64,000 nucleotides of DNA, taken from positions 79,396 through 143,395 of the forward strand of contig CALSNT010000005.1 of assembly GCA_943787785.1 (NCBI GenBank). The letters run 5' to 3'. Positions 28,310 through 38,107 of this stretch are shown in pieces; positions within the stretch are counted from its first letter, which is position 1, and each line of letters opens with the position of its first letter. Both the position numbers and the translations under genes were made by a program. Below the pieces are notes generated by a model. It saw only the letters and a list, made by a program, of their open reading frames with translations. It ran no database searches and had not been told where the DNA came from. Source of the stretch: an uncultured Paracoccaceae bacterium (GTDB lineage Bacteria > Pseudomonadota > Alphaproteobacteria > Rhodobacterales > Rhodobacteraceae).

Positions 28310-30769
28310 CTACTCCGGGACCAGCATTGTCACACCGGTCGCAGCCGCCCTTGCCAGCGCCGGGTCCAACGACATCGGGATATATTCGCCGCGTCGCCAT
28401 AATTCCCCAAGGTCATCATAGTGGCGCGACAACGGATGACCGGATTGCCCGGTCGAAATAATGAACACCGAGCTATCCGGATCGGCAAAATCATAAACTC
28501 CGCGATAGCCCGCTGCATGAACGTTGGTGAACGGGTCGGATCCCTCGCCGCGGGTGCTGCCGCGCCGAAGCGTATGATCCCCACCCGATGTCGACTGGCG
28601 GATGTTGACGATCCAGTTCAGGCCCGGAACCTCGCCCAGCACCGAATGATCGTGCGCCGCCTGATGAGCATCGCCCCAGCGCAGCGCCTCAATTGCGTCG
28701 CCGTAGCGTTCCTCCAGCAGCAGAAGCGCGTCGTCCAAAGCATCACGGGAAATTGCCGCGCAGGTCTCCACCGGCGCTGATTGAGAGACATCGCACCACA
28801 CGCCCGCACCATCCGTGTCGCGGAAAACGCGCTCGATGAACACTGGGTCCGGGCGTTCGAATTCGCCCGCCAGCGGCCCGAGCTCATCCTGTGTTAGCCG
28901 CACCTGAAGCGCATTCAACCAAGCGGCATAGATCAAAGGCTCGGGCAGATGTTCATTCATCTCGCCGTTCCACTCGGCCAGCAATTCCAGCGCGCGCTGT
29001 CGTTGGCGTTCCAATGTGCCATCCGGCGCGGCTTGTCCGGTGAACCACAGATCAGCAGCGATCAGCGGCAGCAGGGTCCGGGCGGTGTAGCTGACGGTGT
29101 CGAGTTGCGCTTCGATGAAACTTTCGCGGGTATGCACCTCGCGCGTTTGCATCAACCGACGCCAACGCTGGATGCGCTGCGTGTCGCCCCAGTCGAAACT
29201 GACGTGGAGCGGGAAAGGCCGGTCGAGCAGTTTGTTGTTGGTGTTGCCCAGCAGCCCACCGACCGGCGCGATGAAGGCCGGATTCGCGCCATAGGGCAGA
29301 TTCCCCAGCCAGCGGTTGTCAGTCAGCCAGCCAGGGGTCGGCAGGCGACCCTGGCTCTGGTGGCGCTCGGATCGGCGTGGCATCTGGCCGATGGTCTTCA
29401 TGGCGATGTTGCGTCGGTCGGCCAGCACAAGGTTCAAGCTGGGCGCCACAAACTCTGCCCCTGCGGCCATGCCTTCGGTTACATCCTGCGCAGCCATCAG
29501 CTTCATCGCGGCCTGAATCGACGTGTCTTTGTCACTCAGCACTGTCCACGCCAGCGAGGTCAGATGCCCCGGTGGCGTCACCGTCCCGAGGTCATAGTGT
29601 CCGCCCGGCAGGATCGGGCCGTTGTCGGTCCAGGCCAGCTGGATCGTCTTGGACGGCGCGTCCTTGATCGTGATGATCGAGGACCGCGTTGTCATCGGCT
29701 GCCAGCCGCCCGGTGTCAGAACCTCGGTCGTGTCGTCGGGGTTCAGCTTTTCGATATAAGCGTCCTGATCATCCAGATAACTCGACGTGATGCCCCATCC
29801 CAGCGCAGAGCTGCGCCCGACCATCACCGCCGGAATACCGGGGATCGTGCCGCCGATCACACCACCCGATTGCAGGTCGATCCGCGCCAGATACCAGATC
29901 GCAGGGGCAGTCAGCCCCAGATGTGGATCATTCGCCAGTAGCGTGCTGGCCGCCGCCGATCGTGACGGAGCCGCCGCCCAGCCATTCGACGCCCCCGGCA
30001 AACCGGGCGGCGCGAAAGGCGACAAAGGATCGCGCGGACCGCGTGTGTTGGCCGCATACTTCGGCGCGTCCGGCACCAGTGAGGCATATTCAGGCAGTGC
30101 CGCAATGCCGGCTCCGGGAGCGTCGGGCATCAGATCGCGCACCCGCTCAGGGTCGAGGATCAGTGACGCGCGCGCCCGCCTTACTTCGGTTGAAAGTTGC
30201 CCTGACATTTGCAGCCCCAAAAGCTTGACCAGCGCGATGCTGTCACTTGGCGTCCAGGGTGAGATTGCTCGTGGAAAAATCCAGAATTCCGGTGCACCAC
30301 GCCCCAGGGCTTCCGAGTTTACCTCGGCCAGCCGGGCGTTGATCCCGGCCGAATAGGCATTGAGGTTGGCCAGCGTTTCGTCTTCGAGCGCCGCTTTTGA
30401 TTTTATCGACAAGCCATAGAGGTCGAGGCGGCGGATCAGCTCATCAATCTGCAGCGTGCGTTCGCCAAAAATCTCGGACAACCGTCCCTGCGCTGTGCGC
30501 CGGAGCATCGTCATCTGCCACAAGCGGTCCTGCGCATGGGCATAGCCAAGGCCGAAATAGACGTCCGCGTCATTGTCGCCGAAGACGTGGGGCACATTGG
30601 CGGTATCGCGCACGATCTCAACTGGGGCGCTCAGCCCGGTAACCGAATAGGTCCCCGAATAGTCGGGGATCGAACGCGAGGCGAACCAGTAAATCCCGAC
30701 CATAACCAGCAGAATGACGGCAGACACCACCAGCAAAATCCGCAGCAACCATCGGAAAATTCTGAACAT
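28310..30769 (-). CDS. Penicillin acylase family protein (Ntn hydrolase)
   Basis: This is an 819-residue precursor with an N-terminal hydrophobic anchor (residues 8-30). DNVPHVFG-type sequence (TANVPHVFGDNDADVYFGLGY) marks the alpha chain. The autocatalytic site is GASNGWAAAP, with Ser261 as the predicted new N-terminal nucleophile of the beta chain. PHLGLTAPAIWYLARI and the later HVSFDWGDTQRIQR fit the family. Members cleave amide bonds of beta-lactams or acyl-homoserine lactones; the natural substrate is not known. It is exported to the periplasm by prediction. Confidence 0.92.
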   Translation of the reverse strand: MFRIFRWLLRILLVVSAVILLVMVGIYWFASRSIPDYSGTYSVTGLSAPVEIVRDTANVPHVFGDNDADVYFGLGYAHAQDRLWQMTMLRRTAQGRLSEIFGERTLQIDELIRRLDLYGLSIKSKAALEDETLANLNAYSAGINARLAEVNSEALGRGAPEFWIFPRAISPWTPSDSIALVKLLGLQMSGQLSTEVRRARASLILDPERVRDLMPDAPGAGIAALPEYASLVPDAPKYAANTRGPRDPLSPFAPPGLPGASNGWAAAPSRSAAASTLLANDPHLGLTAPAIWYLARIDLQSGGVIGGTIPGIPAVMVGRSSALGWGITSSYLDDQDAYIEKLNPDDTTEVLTPGGWQPMTTRSSIITIKDAPSKTIQLAWTDNGPILPGGHYDLGTVTPPGHLTSLAWTVLSDKDTSIQAAMKLMAAQDVTEGMAAGAEFVAPSLNLVLADRRNIAMKTIGQMPRRSERHQSQGRLPTPGWLTDNRWLGNLPYGANPAFIAPVGGLLGNTNNKLLDRPFPLHVSFDWGDTQRIQRWRRLMQTREVHTRESFIEAQLDTVSYTARTLLPLIAADLWFTGQAAPDGTLERQRQRALELLAEWNGEMNEHLPEPLIYAAWLNALQVRLTQDELGPLAGEFERPDPVFIERVFRDTDGAGVWCDVSQSAPVETCAAISRDALDDALLLLEERYGDAIEALRWGDAHQAAHDHSVLGEVPGLNWIVNIRQSTSGGDHTLRRGSTRGEGSDPFTNVHAAGYRGVYDFADPDSSVFIISTGQSGHPLSRHYDDLGELWRRGEYIPMSLDPALARAAATGVTMLVPE

Positions 30770-30842
30770 CGGGGCCTTTGTTTACGGCGGACGTGAAGGC
30801 CGCTAGATAGCCCGTAACGGATAACAAAGGGAAGGTGCGGCA

Positions 30843-31712
30843 ATGGCGAAAGTGGCGTTTTTGGGACTGGGTGTGATGGGATACCCGATGGCCGGGCATC
30901 TGGCAGCGGCGGGGCATGATGTGACGGTCTATAACCGCACCGCTGCGAAGGCGCAGAAATGGGCCAAGGAACACGGTGGCGCGGCAGCGGAAACGCCTGC
31001 CGCGGCGGCCAAGGGGGCCGAATTCGTGATGGCTTGCGTCGGGAACGATAACGACCTGCGTCAGGTCTGCACCGGACCGGACGGCGCGTTTTCGGGCATG
31101 GCCAAGGGCGCGATGTTCGTCGATCACACCACGGTTTCGGCGAAGGTCACGGCAGAGATGCATGCGGCAGCGGGCGAGGCCGGGCTTGCTTATGTCGACG
31201 CGCCAATCTCGGGCGGGCAGGCGGGGGCCGAGAATGCGGCGCTGTCGATCATGTGCGGCGGGGCAGAGGCGGACTATGACCGCGCCGAACCTGTGCTGGA
31301 TGCATACGCAAAAATCTGTCGACGCATTGGTGAATCCGGCGCGGGCCAGATGTGTAAAATGGTGAACCAGATCTGCATCGCCGGGCTGGTGCAGGGCCTG
31401 TCCGAGGGGCTGGCGTTTGGTGAAAAGGCAGGTCTGGACGGGCGCGCGGTGGTCGAGGTGATCAGCCAAGGGGCAGCAGGCTCATGGCAGATGGTCAACC
31501 GGCACGAGACCATGCTGGACGACCACTTCGAGCATGGGTTTGCGGTTGACTGGATGCGCAAAGACCTTGGGATATGTCTCGAAACCGCCGATGAGATCGG
31601 CGCGAGCCTTCCGACCACGGCGTTGATCGACCAGTTTTACGGCGACGTGCAACGGATGGGCGGCGGGCGTTGGGATACCAGCGCGCTGATCCGGCGGTTG
31701 CGAGGGAAATAG
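30843..31712 (+). CDS. NAD(P)-dependent beta-hydroxyacid dehydrogenase
   Basis: This 289-residue enzyme of the 3-hydroxyisobutyrate dehydrogenase family starts MAKVAFLGLGVMGYPMAGHL (Rossmann motif). VDAPISGGQAGAENAAL is the substrate-binding signature, and the catalytic Lys lies in GQMCKMVNQICIAGLVQG. The C-terminal LPTTALIDQFYGDVQRMGGG is typical. Possible substrates include 3-hydroxyisobutyrate, tartronate semialdehyde or succinic semialdehyde. GGGAAGG precedes the ATG. It diverges from the acylase gene with 73 bp between them. Confidence 0.9.
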   Translation: MAKVAFLGLGVMGYPMAGHLAAAGHDVTVYNRTAAKAQKWAKEHGGAAAETPAAAAKGAEFVMACVGNDNDLRQVCTGPDGAFSGMAKGAMFVDHTTVSAKVTAEMHAAAGEAGLAYVDAPISGGQAGAENAALSIMCGGAEADYDRAEPVLDAYAKICRRIGESGAGQMCKMVNQICIAGLVQGLSEGLAFGEKAGLDGRAVVEVISQGAAGSWQMVNRHETMLDDHFEHGFAVDWMRKDLGICLETADEIGASLPTTALIDQFYGDVQRMGGGRWDTSALIRRLRGK

Positions 31713-31828
31713 GCAAATGTTCAATTTGTGAAAGTCCTGGACGATATCAAGCGGGCTTTCGCAAATTTTGCAGCGAGAAATGTTCGAAATCTAGGTCTCG
31801 CGATTTCTCCAAATATCGGGACTGGGGG

Positions 31829-34800
31829 TCAGGATTTCCCACGCCGCGCATGTTTTGCGAGGTCTTGCGCAATCGCAAACGCGCCCTGAATTTTGTCCTT
31901 CGCCTTCTTCCAGTCGCGCCGCACGACGATCTTGTTGTCGCGCACCTTGGCCAGCCCGCGCTGGTCCTGCACGAAGGTGACGAGGCCTGCCGGATTCGGG
32001 AATTTGTCGTTGTGAAACTGGATCGTCGCTCCTTTGGGTCCGGCATCCAGCTTGGCGATCCCGGCCTTTTTGCACTCGGCCTTGATGCGAACCACCAGAA
32101 GCAGGGTGTTCACCTCTCGCGGCAGCTTGCCGAAGCGGTCGATCAACTCGGCGGCAAAGCCTTCCAGCTCGACCTTGGTACTCAACGCCGACAGGCGGCG
32201 GTATAATCCAAGTCTTACATCAAGATCGGGTACGTAAGCGTCTGGAATCAGTACAGGAACGCCAAGATTGATTTGCGGGGCCCATTGGTCGTCGGCCTCG
32301 CTAAGCCCCTCCAACTCACCCGCTTTGATCTTGGCAATCGCCTCTTCCAGCATTGACTGGTAGAGTTCATAGCCCACATCGCGCATCTGCCCGGACTGTT
32401 CCTCGCCCAGCAGATTGCCCGCCCCGCGAATGTCGAGATCCTGCGACGCCAGCGTGAAGCCCGCACCAAGGCTGTCGAGGCTACCCAAAACCCGCAAACG
32501 CTTCTGTGCTGCATCTGTAAGCTTTGCACGAGGTTTGGTCGTCAAGTATGCGTATGCACGTGTTTTTGAGCGACCAACGCGACCGCGAATCTGATACAAT
32601 TGCGCCAGTCCGAACATATCTGCACGATGCACGACCATCGTGTTCGCTGTTGGAATATCGAGGCCGCTTTCCACAATCGTCGTCGCCAGTAGTACGTCGT
32701 ATTTGCCGTCGTAGAACGCATTCATCCGATCATCCAACTCTCCGGCCGCCATCTGACCATTGGCGATGACGTAGGAGACCTCGGGGACCTGATCGCGCAG
32801 GAATTCCTCGATTTCGGGCAGATCCGCGACGCGTGGGACGACGTAGAAGCTTTGCCCGCCACGGTAATGTTCGCGCAGCAGGGCTTCGCGAATGGTGATG
32901 GCATCAAATTCTGAGACATAGGTGCGGATAGCCAGGCGGTCGACAGGTGGAGTTCTGATTATGCTTAGATCACGAACACCTGTAAGGCTAAGTTGAAGTG
33001 TTCGTGGAATTGGCGTCGCAGTCAGGGTCAGCACATGCACGTCTGAGCGTAATGCCTTCAGGCGCTCCTTGTGGGACACCCCAAAATGCTGTTCTTCGTC
33101 AATCACCAACAAGCCGAGGTTCTTGAACCGCACGTTTTTGGCCAGCAAAGCGTGGGTGCCGATCACGATGTCGGCGCTGCCGTCCGACATGCGGGATTTC
33201 GTATCCGCTGCCTCCTTGGCTCCGACAAAGCGCGACAACTGCCGCACTTCCACCGGAAACCCTCGGAATCGTTCAGCAAAAGACTTGTAGTGCTGCCGTG
33301 CAAGCAGGGTGGTCGGGGCGATGACGGCGACCTGAACACCGCTCATCGCCGCGACGAAAGCGGCGCGCATCGCGACTTCCGTCTTGCCAAAACCCACATC
33401 ACCGCAGACCAGACGGTCCATTGGCGTGCCGCCGGCCATGTCGTCCAGCACCGCGCCAATTGCGGTCAGTTGGTCGTCGGTTTCTTCATAAGGAAAGCGG
33501 GCCGAGAACGCGTCCCAAATACCGTCCGGGGGCTCCATGATCGGCGCACGACGCAGCATCCGTTCAGCAGCCACCCGGATCAGCTTGTCGGCCATGTCGC
33601 GGATGCGCTGTTTCAGCCTGGCTTTCTTCGACTGCCAGGCCCCGCCGCCAAGGGGGTCGAGCAGCCCTTCCTCATGCCCATAACGGCTGAGAATTTCGAT
33701 GTTTTCAACGGGAAGGTACAGGCGGTCGCCGCCTGCGTATTCCAGCAAGATCATCTCATGCGCCGCGCCCAGTGCCTCGACCACTTCCAGCCCGCGATAG
33801 ACGCCGATGCCGTGGTCAATGTGCACGATCAGGTCGCCGGGTGAGAGGCTCTGCGCCTCGGTCAGGAAGTTTTCCGCGCGACGTTTCTTGCGGGTCTGGC
33901 GGATCAACCGATCGCCAAGCACGTCCTGCTCTGAGATCACGGTCAGCCCGTCACCGGTAAATCCGTGTTCCAGCGGCCAGACGGTCAGGAACACGCCGCC
34001 GGTGCCGTGGGGCATGTCGCGGAAATCGGCGATGGGTCGGGCGTCGGCCAACCCCTCATCCTCGATCAGCCCTGACAGGCGTTCGCGGGCGCCATCAGAA
34101 TAGCTGGCAATGACCACCTGAGTTTCTTGGCGTGTCGCATTAATATGGTCGGACAGCGCCTTGAAAAGGCTCACCTCCGTCTGCTGGCGCTCTGGCGAGA
34201 AACTTCGCCCGATCCGTCCGCCTGCGTCGATTACTCCCGGCCCACTGGCTTGGGGCAACGGATGGAATGACAGAACCCGCCGAGGGCCGATCTGGGCATC
34301 CCAAGCCGCGTCATCCAGATAAAGCAGGCCGGGCGGCGCAGGTTTGTAGACGGAATCGAGGCGCGCCTTGCTTGTCAGAGCTTCGTGCCGGTTGGAGTAC
34401 TGATCAGCGATGGAGTCCCAACGCGCCAGGCGTGCGGGCGTCATTTGATCATCAAGGCAGACCGGGACATCGGGGAGGTAGTCGAACAGCGTCTCCAGCT
34501 TGTCGTGGAAAAACGGCAGCCAATGCTCGATCCCGGCGTGTTTGCGCCCGGCGCTGACGGCTTCATAAAGCGGATCATCTGTTCCCGCGGCGCCAAATTC
34601 CAAGCGGTAGTTTTGCCGGAAGCGTGTGATCGCTGCCTCGTCTAGGATCACTTCGGACACCGGCGCAAGCTCGACCACCTCCAGCGCTTCAGCAGTGCGT
34701 TGGCTGATTGGGTCGAAACGGCGTGCGCGCTCCAGAACGTCTCCGAACAGGTCCAAGCGCACCGGCGTGTCGTGGCCCGGCGGCCAAACATCAATGATGC

Positions 34801-35272
34801 CGCCCCGAATTGCATAGTCGCCCGGTTCGCAGACGGTCGGAGCCTGGGAAAACCCCATACGTACCAGAAAGTCGCGCAAACCGGTTTCGTCGATGCGCGA
34901 GCCGACGTGGGCAGTAAAGGCGGCGTCGCGCAGTACATCGCGCGCTGGAATGCGCTGGGTGGCGGCGTTCAGGGTTGTCAGCAGGATGAAGCGCGGCGGC
35001 ATCCCGTGGGTCAGGCCGGCCAGCGTGGCCATCCTTGTGGCCGAGACGTCGGGGTTCGGCGAAACTCGATCATACGGCAGGCAGTCCCAACCCGGAAAGG
35101 TCACCACCGGCATGTCGGGCGCGAAAAAAGCCAGTGCCGAGGCCATGGCGGCCATGCGTTTGTCGTCGCGCGCGATGTGGATAGCGGGGCCGTTCGCCGC
35201 CTCGGCCAGCAGCAGACGCGCGTCATGCCCTTCGGGCGCACCGCCGACGGTTATTTTGGTGGGATTGACCAT
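31829..35272 (-). CDS. mfd: Transcription-repair coupling factor Mfd
   Basis: This protein of about 1147 residues frees stalled RNA polymerase at DNA lesions and recruits UvrA. In order it shows the UvrB-like module (FPGWDCLPYDRVSP), the RNA polymerase interaction domain (GDLIVHIDHGIGVYRGLE), helicase motifs (GDVGFGKTEVAMRAAF as Walker A, DEEQHFGVSHKERLK as motif II, TATPIPRTLQ as motif III) and the C-terminal TRCF domain (LGVPVLIPDAYVPD). The chosen ATG is 35270-35272; an ATG 48 bp upstream is possible. Downstream are 116 bases without a gene. Confidence 0.96.
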   Translation of the reverse strand: MVNPTKITVGGAPEGHDARLLLAEAANGPAIHIARDDKRMAAMASALAFFAPDMPVVTFPGWDCLPYDRVSPNPDVSATRMATLAGLTHGMPPRFILLTTLNAATQRIPARDVLRDAAFTAHVGSRIDETGLRDFLVRMGFSQAPTVCEPGDYAIRGGIIDVWPPGHDTPVRLDLFGDVLERARRFDPISQRTAEALEVVELAPVSEVILDEAAITRFRQNYRLEFGAAGTDDPLYEAVSAGRKHAGIEHWLPFFHDKLETLFDYLPDVPVCLDDQMTPARLARWDSIADQYSNRHEALTSKARLDSVYKPAPPGLLYLDDAAWDAQIGPRRVLSFHPLPQASGPGVIDAGGRIGRSFSPERQQTEVSLFKALSDHINATRQETQVVIASYSDGARERLSGLIEDEGLADARPIADFRDMPHGTGGVFLTVWPLEHGFTGDGLTVISEQDVLGDRLIRQTRKKRRAENFLTEAQSLSPGDLIVHIDHGIGVYRGLEVVEALGAAHEMILLEYAGGDRLYLPVENIEILSRYGHEEGLLDPLGGGAWQSKKARLKQRIRDMADKLIRVAAERMLRRAPIMEPPDGIWDAFSARFPYEETDDQLTAIGAVLDDMAGGTPMDRLVCGDVGFGKTEVAMRAAFVAAMSGVQVAVIAPTTLLARQHYKSFAERFRGFPVEVRQLSRFVGAKEAADTKSRMSDGSADIVIGTHALLAKNVRFKNLGLLVIDEEQHFGVSHKERLKALRSDVHVLTLTATPIPRTLQLSLTGVRDLSIIRTPPVDRLAIRTYVSEFDAITIREALLREHYRGGQSFYVVPRVADLPEIEEFLRDQVPEVSYVIANGQMAAGELDDRMNAFYDGKYDVLLATTIVESGLDIPTANTMVVHRADMFGLAQLYQIRGRVGRSKTRAYAYLTTKPRAKLTDAAQKRLRVLGSLDSLGAGFTLASQDLDIRGAGNLLGEEQSGQMRDVGYELYQSMLEEAIAKIKAGELEGLSEADDQWAPQINLGVPVLIPDAYVPDLDVRLGLYRRLSALSTKVELEGFAAELIDRFGKLPREVNTLLLVVRIKAECKKAGIAKLDAGPKGATIQFHNDKFPNPAGLVTFVQDQRGLAKVRDNKIVVRRDWKKAKDKIQGAFAIAQDLAKHARRGKS

Positions 35273-35335
35273 TTGCGGTGTGGGTATACGCGCAGGGCGC
35301 AGTGTCAACCGGGCTTGCATCCCGAGGCCCCGTCC

Positions 35336-35872
35336 TCAGCCGCCCAGCACACCGATCGACATGTTCTGATACATGCCCCACATGGCAGTGACGAAAATCG
35401 CGACCATGCCAATCACCTGCGTCCACAGCCGATGCCTCGTCATGCGTTTTCGCAGAGGTTCTCCGACGATAGAGTCGCGCCGGATCGCGGCGGCAGTGCG
35501 TAGCGATAGAATGGCGACAATGGTCATCGGAAATCCCAGCAAGAACAGCGCCTGACAGATCTCGACTCTGTACCAGAAGCCCAATATCGCCAGCGCCGTC
35601 AACACGCCGGAACCGATGGTTAGAATCCACAACCCCGAAACCTGCCCGATGTGCAGTAGGCGGTTGACGTTGACGCGAACCATATCTTCAAAATCCGCCT
35701 CGGCCTCGCCACCGCTGCGCCGCGCGCGTTGCAACATGTCGAACGGCACACCCAGCACCCAGTGAGAGGTGGTGGACCAAACGACTGCCAACGCAATCCA
35801 GAACCACAGGTTCGAGAAAGACCGCATGTCGATCAGTTCGAAAACGGTCTTGTACCATTCCAAGTCAGGCAT
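35336..35872 (-). CDS. Conserved four-helix membrane protein
   Basis: This is a 178-residue protein starting MPDLEWYKTVFELIDMRSFS. Hydrophobic helices lie near residues 19-37, 76-96, 101-122 and 148-167, and a conserved-looking polar loop FEDMVRVNVNRLLHIGQ lies between helices one and two. Proteins of this shape occur in roseobacters, sometimes labelled as associated with the Suf complex; no evidence for that is visible here. An upstream-open frame to 36244 overlaps hemB and is unlikely to be translated. The function is unknown. Confidence 0.7.
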   Translation of the reverse strand: MPDLEWYKTVFELIDMRSFSNLWFWIALAVVWSTTSHWVLGVPFDMLQRARRSGGEAEADFEDMVRVNVNRLLHIGQVSGLWILTIGSGVLTALAILGFWYRVEICQALFLLGFPMTIVAILSLRTAAAIRRDSIVGEPLRKRMTRHRLWTQVIGMVAIFVTAMWGMYQNMSIGVLGG

Positions 35873-36002
35873 CCCCGATACAGCCCCGCGCGGACCATAG
35901 GCGCGCCCTTGCGTCTTGGCCAGACCTTGAGGTGTGCGGCACTTCGACGTAACGCTGGAGCAGGGATATGGATGCCCGAGGACGGCGGAAAGGTCGTGCG
36001 AT

Positions 36003-37010
36003 ATGAACAACGGACACTCTTTGCCAGCGGCATTTCCGGCAATGCGTGCTCGACGGTTGCGCCGCACCCCGGGCTTGCGCGCGATGGTCAGCGAAACCCA
36101 GCTGTCGCCCGCCGATCTGATCTGGCCGATTTTCCTGACCGAAGGCGTCGATGTGGTTGACCCAGTTCCCACGATGCCTGGCGTGGCGCGTCTGTCGGTG
36201 GATCGGGCGGTGCGGGCCGCCAAACGCGCCAAGGGTCTCGGCATTCCGGCGATTTGCCTGTTTCCCTATACCGAGGCCGACCGGCGTACGGAGGATTGCG
36301 CCGAGGCCTGGAGTGCCAACAACCTGTCCAACCGCGCCACCCGCGCGATCAAGGACGCGGTTCCAGGTCTTGTGGTGATGACGGATGTTGCGCTCGACCC
36401 TTACAACGCGAACGGGCACGATGGGATTGTCCGCGAAGGTGTCATCGTGAATGACGAAAGCGTCGAGGCGCTGGTCCGGATGGCGCTGGCGCAAGCCGAG
36501 GCAGGGGCGGATATTCTTGGACCCAGCGATATGATGGACGGGCGGATCGGCGCAATGCGTGAAGCGCTGGAAGAGTCCGGTCATCAGGACACGGTGATCC
36601 TTAGCTACGCTGCAAAATTTGCCAGCGCTTTCTATGGGCCGTTCCGCGATGCGGTGGGGGCCTCGGGGCGGCTGGTCGGCGACAAGGCAACCTATCAGAT
36701 TGATCCTGCTAATGGAGACGAAGCGGTGCGTATGGTCGCTCGTGATCTGGCCGAGGGTGCGGATATGGTGATGGTGAAGCCGGGGATGCCGTACCTCGAC
36801 ATCTGTCGGCGGGTGAAAGAGCGCTTTGCTGTGCCGACATTCGCCTATCAGGTTAGCGGTGAATACGCGATGATCCGGGCTGCGATTGATGCGGGCTGGA
36901 TCGAGCCGGAAAAGGCGATGTTGGAAAGCCTTATCGCATTTCGTCGTGCCGGCTGCGACGGGATATTGACGTATTTCGCGCCGGATGTGGCTGAACTGCT
37001 AAACGGTTGA
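36003..37010 (+). CDS. hemB: Delta-aminolevulinic acid dehydratase (porphobilinogen synthase)
   Basis: This 335-residue cytosolic enzyme condenses two 5-aminolevulinates into porphobilinogen, the second committed step of tetrapyrrole synthesis. Signatures are VMTDVALDPYNANGHDGIV (metal-binding loop, with Asp residues rather than the zinc Cys triad), YAAKFASAFYGPFRDA with the first Schiff-base Lys, and MVKPGMPYLDICRR with the second. The Asp-rich loop suggests a magnesium-type enzyme. The start ATG 36003 (MNNGHSLPAAFP) is the last one before conserved sequence. Confidence 0.96.
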   Translation: MNNGHSLPAAFPAMRARRLRRTPGLRAMVSETQLSPADLIWPIFLTEGVDVVDPVPTMPGVARLSVDRAVRAAKRAKGLGIPAICLFPYTEADRRTEDCAEAWSANNLSNRATRAIKDAVPGLVVMTDVALDPYNANGHDGIVREGVIVNDESVEALVRMALAQAEAGADILGPSDMMDGRIGAMREALEESGHQDTVILSYAAKFASAFYGPFRDAVGASGRLVGDKATYQIDPANGDEAVRMVARDLAEGADMVMVKPGMPYLDICRRVKERFAVPTFAYQVSGEYAMIRAAIDAGWIEPEKAMLESLIAFRRAGCDGILTYFAPDVAELLNG

Positions 37011-37067
37011 TCGCATTGCTGCGGGATCGTTTCTGGACAGGCGGTAGGAACGGCCTAGCGCGGGCAT

Positions 37068-37091
37068 CCTAACCGAGCGGCTCGCGTTAGG
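37068..37091. terminator. Possible bidirectional hairpin between convergent genes
   Basis: CCTAACCGAG pairs with CTCGCGTTAGG, with one bulged base and a short loop. It lies between the ends of hemB (+) and the glycosyltransferase (-). It has no T tract, so the call is weak. Confidence 0.35.
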
Positions 37092-37117
37092 TGGCAATGG
37101 ACGCCTGCGCCGGGCCT

Positions 37118-37909
37118 TTACTCTCGCGTATCCAATTCCGGATCACTTCCGCCGTACCGCAGCCAATAGTCGCGCACGTAGGGAACTGCGCCGCGCCCAT
37201 AGTGCCAGCCTTTGCCCCATCGCTGACCTTTGTCCGGGACGACGTCAATCGGCCTCGGGTCGCCATGAAATGCCAAAATTCGCGCTTCGGGAGGGACGGG
37301 TTTGGGGCCGATGATCCTATCAAGCAGGGGCGGAGCCATCAGCGTCCGTTTGAATGAAATAACCCAGTCCTCGGGCCAGAACGTCAAGTCCTCTGCCCTG
37401 TGCTCCAAAAACTGCTGCTCCTGACGAAATTGCTCACGGATTGTATCCGAATCCGCCTCAAACTCATCCCAGATGTGCTGCAGACTGCCCCCATCCCATG
37501 CAAAAATCCCGCTGGCCCCGAAATGCCTGCGTCGACGTAGCCGGTCCGCCAGACGGGGCCATTCCCGGATCATGATGGGATTGCCTGGTCTGGTGAACAG
37601 CGGGTCCAACGGCCCGGTGACGATTGTATCAAGGTCGATGAACAGACAACGCCCGCCCAGCTTGGCCGCGGCTTCGTCGCTGAAAATGCTCAACTTGGGC
37701 CATCCGCCACGTGCCCAGCCCCCCGCGGCCATCGTCATGGGCGGAATCGATACGCAATCAACGCGGTCATCAACGCCCGTGGAATCATCTGTGAAACACA
37801 CGAACCGGAACGAGCCTTCCAAGTGTGCGCTGACCGCGTTTAACAACACGTTCACGTAGTCAGGCCCGTAAAGCGTGCCCCATTTCATGCAAACGACTGT
37901 GCGTTCCAT
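37118..37909 (-). CDS. Glycosyltransferase-like protein (GT-A fold)
   Basis: This is a 263-residue protein starting MERTVVCMKWGTLYGPDYVN. A DxD motif sits in RCLFIDLDTIVTGPLDPLF, which coordinates the metal and nucleotide-sugar in GT-A enzymes of the GT8 type, and GASGIFAWDGGS plus ILAFHGDPRP fit the same fold. No signal or membrane segment is present, so it is probably cytosolic. The acceptor may be a surface polysaccharide or a protein; no other glycan genes are nearby. The start at 37907-37909 is favoured over an ATG eight codons upstream by position of the first strand. Confidence 0.75.
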   Translation of the reverse strand: MERTVVCMKWGTLYGPDYVNVLLNAVSAHLEGSFRFVCFTDDSTGVDDRVDCVSIPPMTMAAGGWARGGWPKLSIFSDEAAAKLGGRCLFIDLDTIVTGPLDPLFTRPGNPIMIREWPRLADRLRRRRHFGASGIFAWDGGSLQHIWDEFEADSDTIREQFRQEQQFLEHRAEDLTFWPEDWVISFKRTLMAPPLLDRIIGPKPVPPEARILAFHGDPRPIDVVPDKGQRWGKGWHYGRGAVPYVRDYWLRYGGSDPELDTRE

Positions 37910-38107
37910 TCTGCCCGCTCTTCCCCGGTTCATCTTGGCTTATCCGGTAGCGCCCTAGGCGGCAACCCAACTTAACTTGCGCCGGTTATTGCCGGTTCGG
38001 GCAGCTGAGGATGGCTTGGTGACACAGGGATTTATCCACGCTATAGTTCCGCCTAAGCGGCCAACAGAATGCCGCATAAACCAGAGCAGTAGACCCATAG
38101 GTAAACC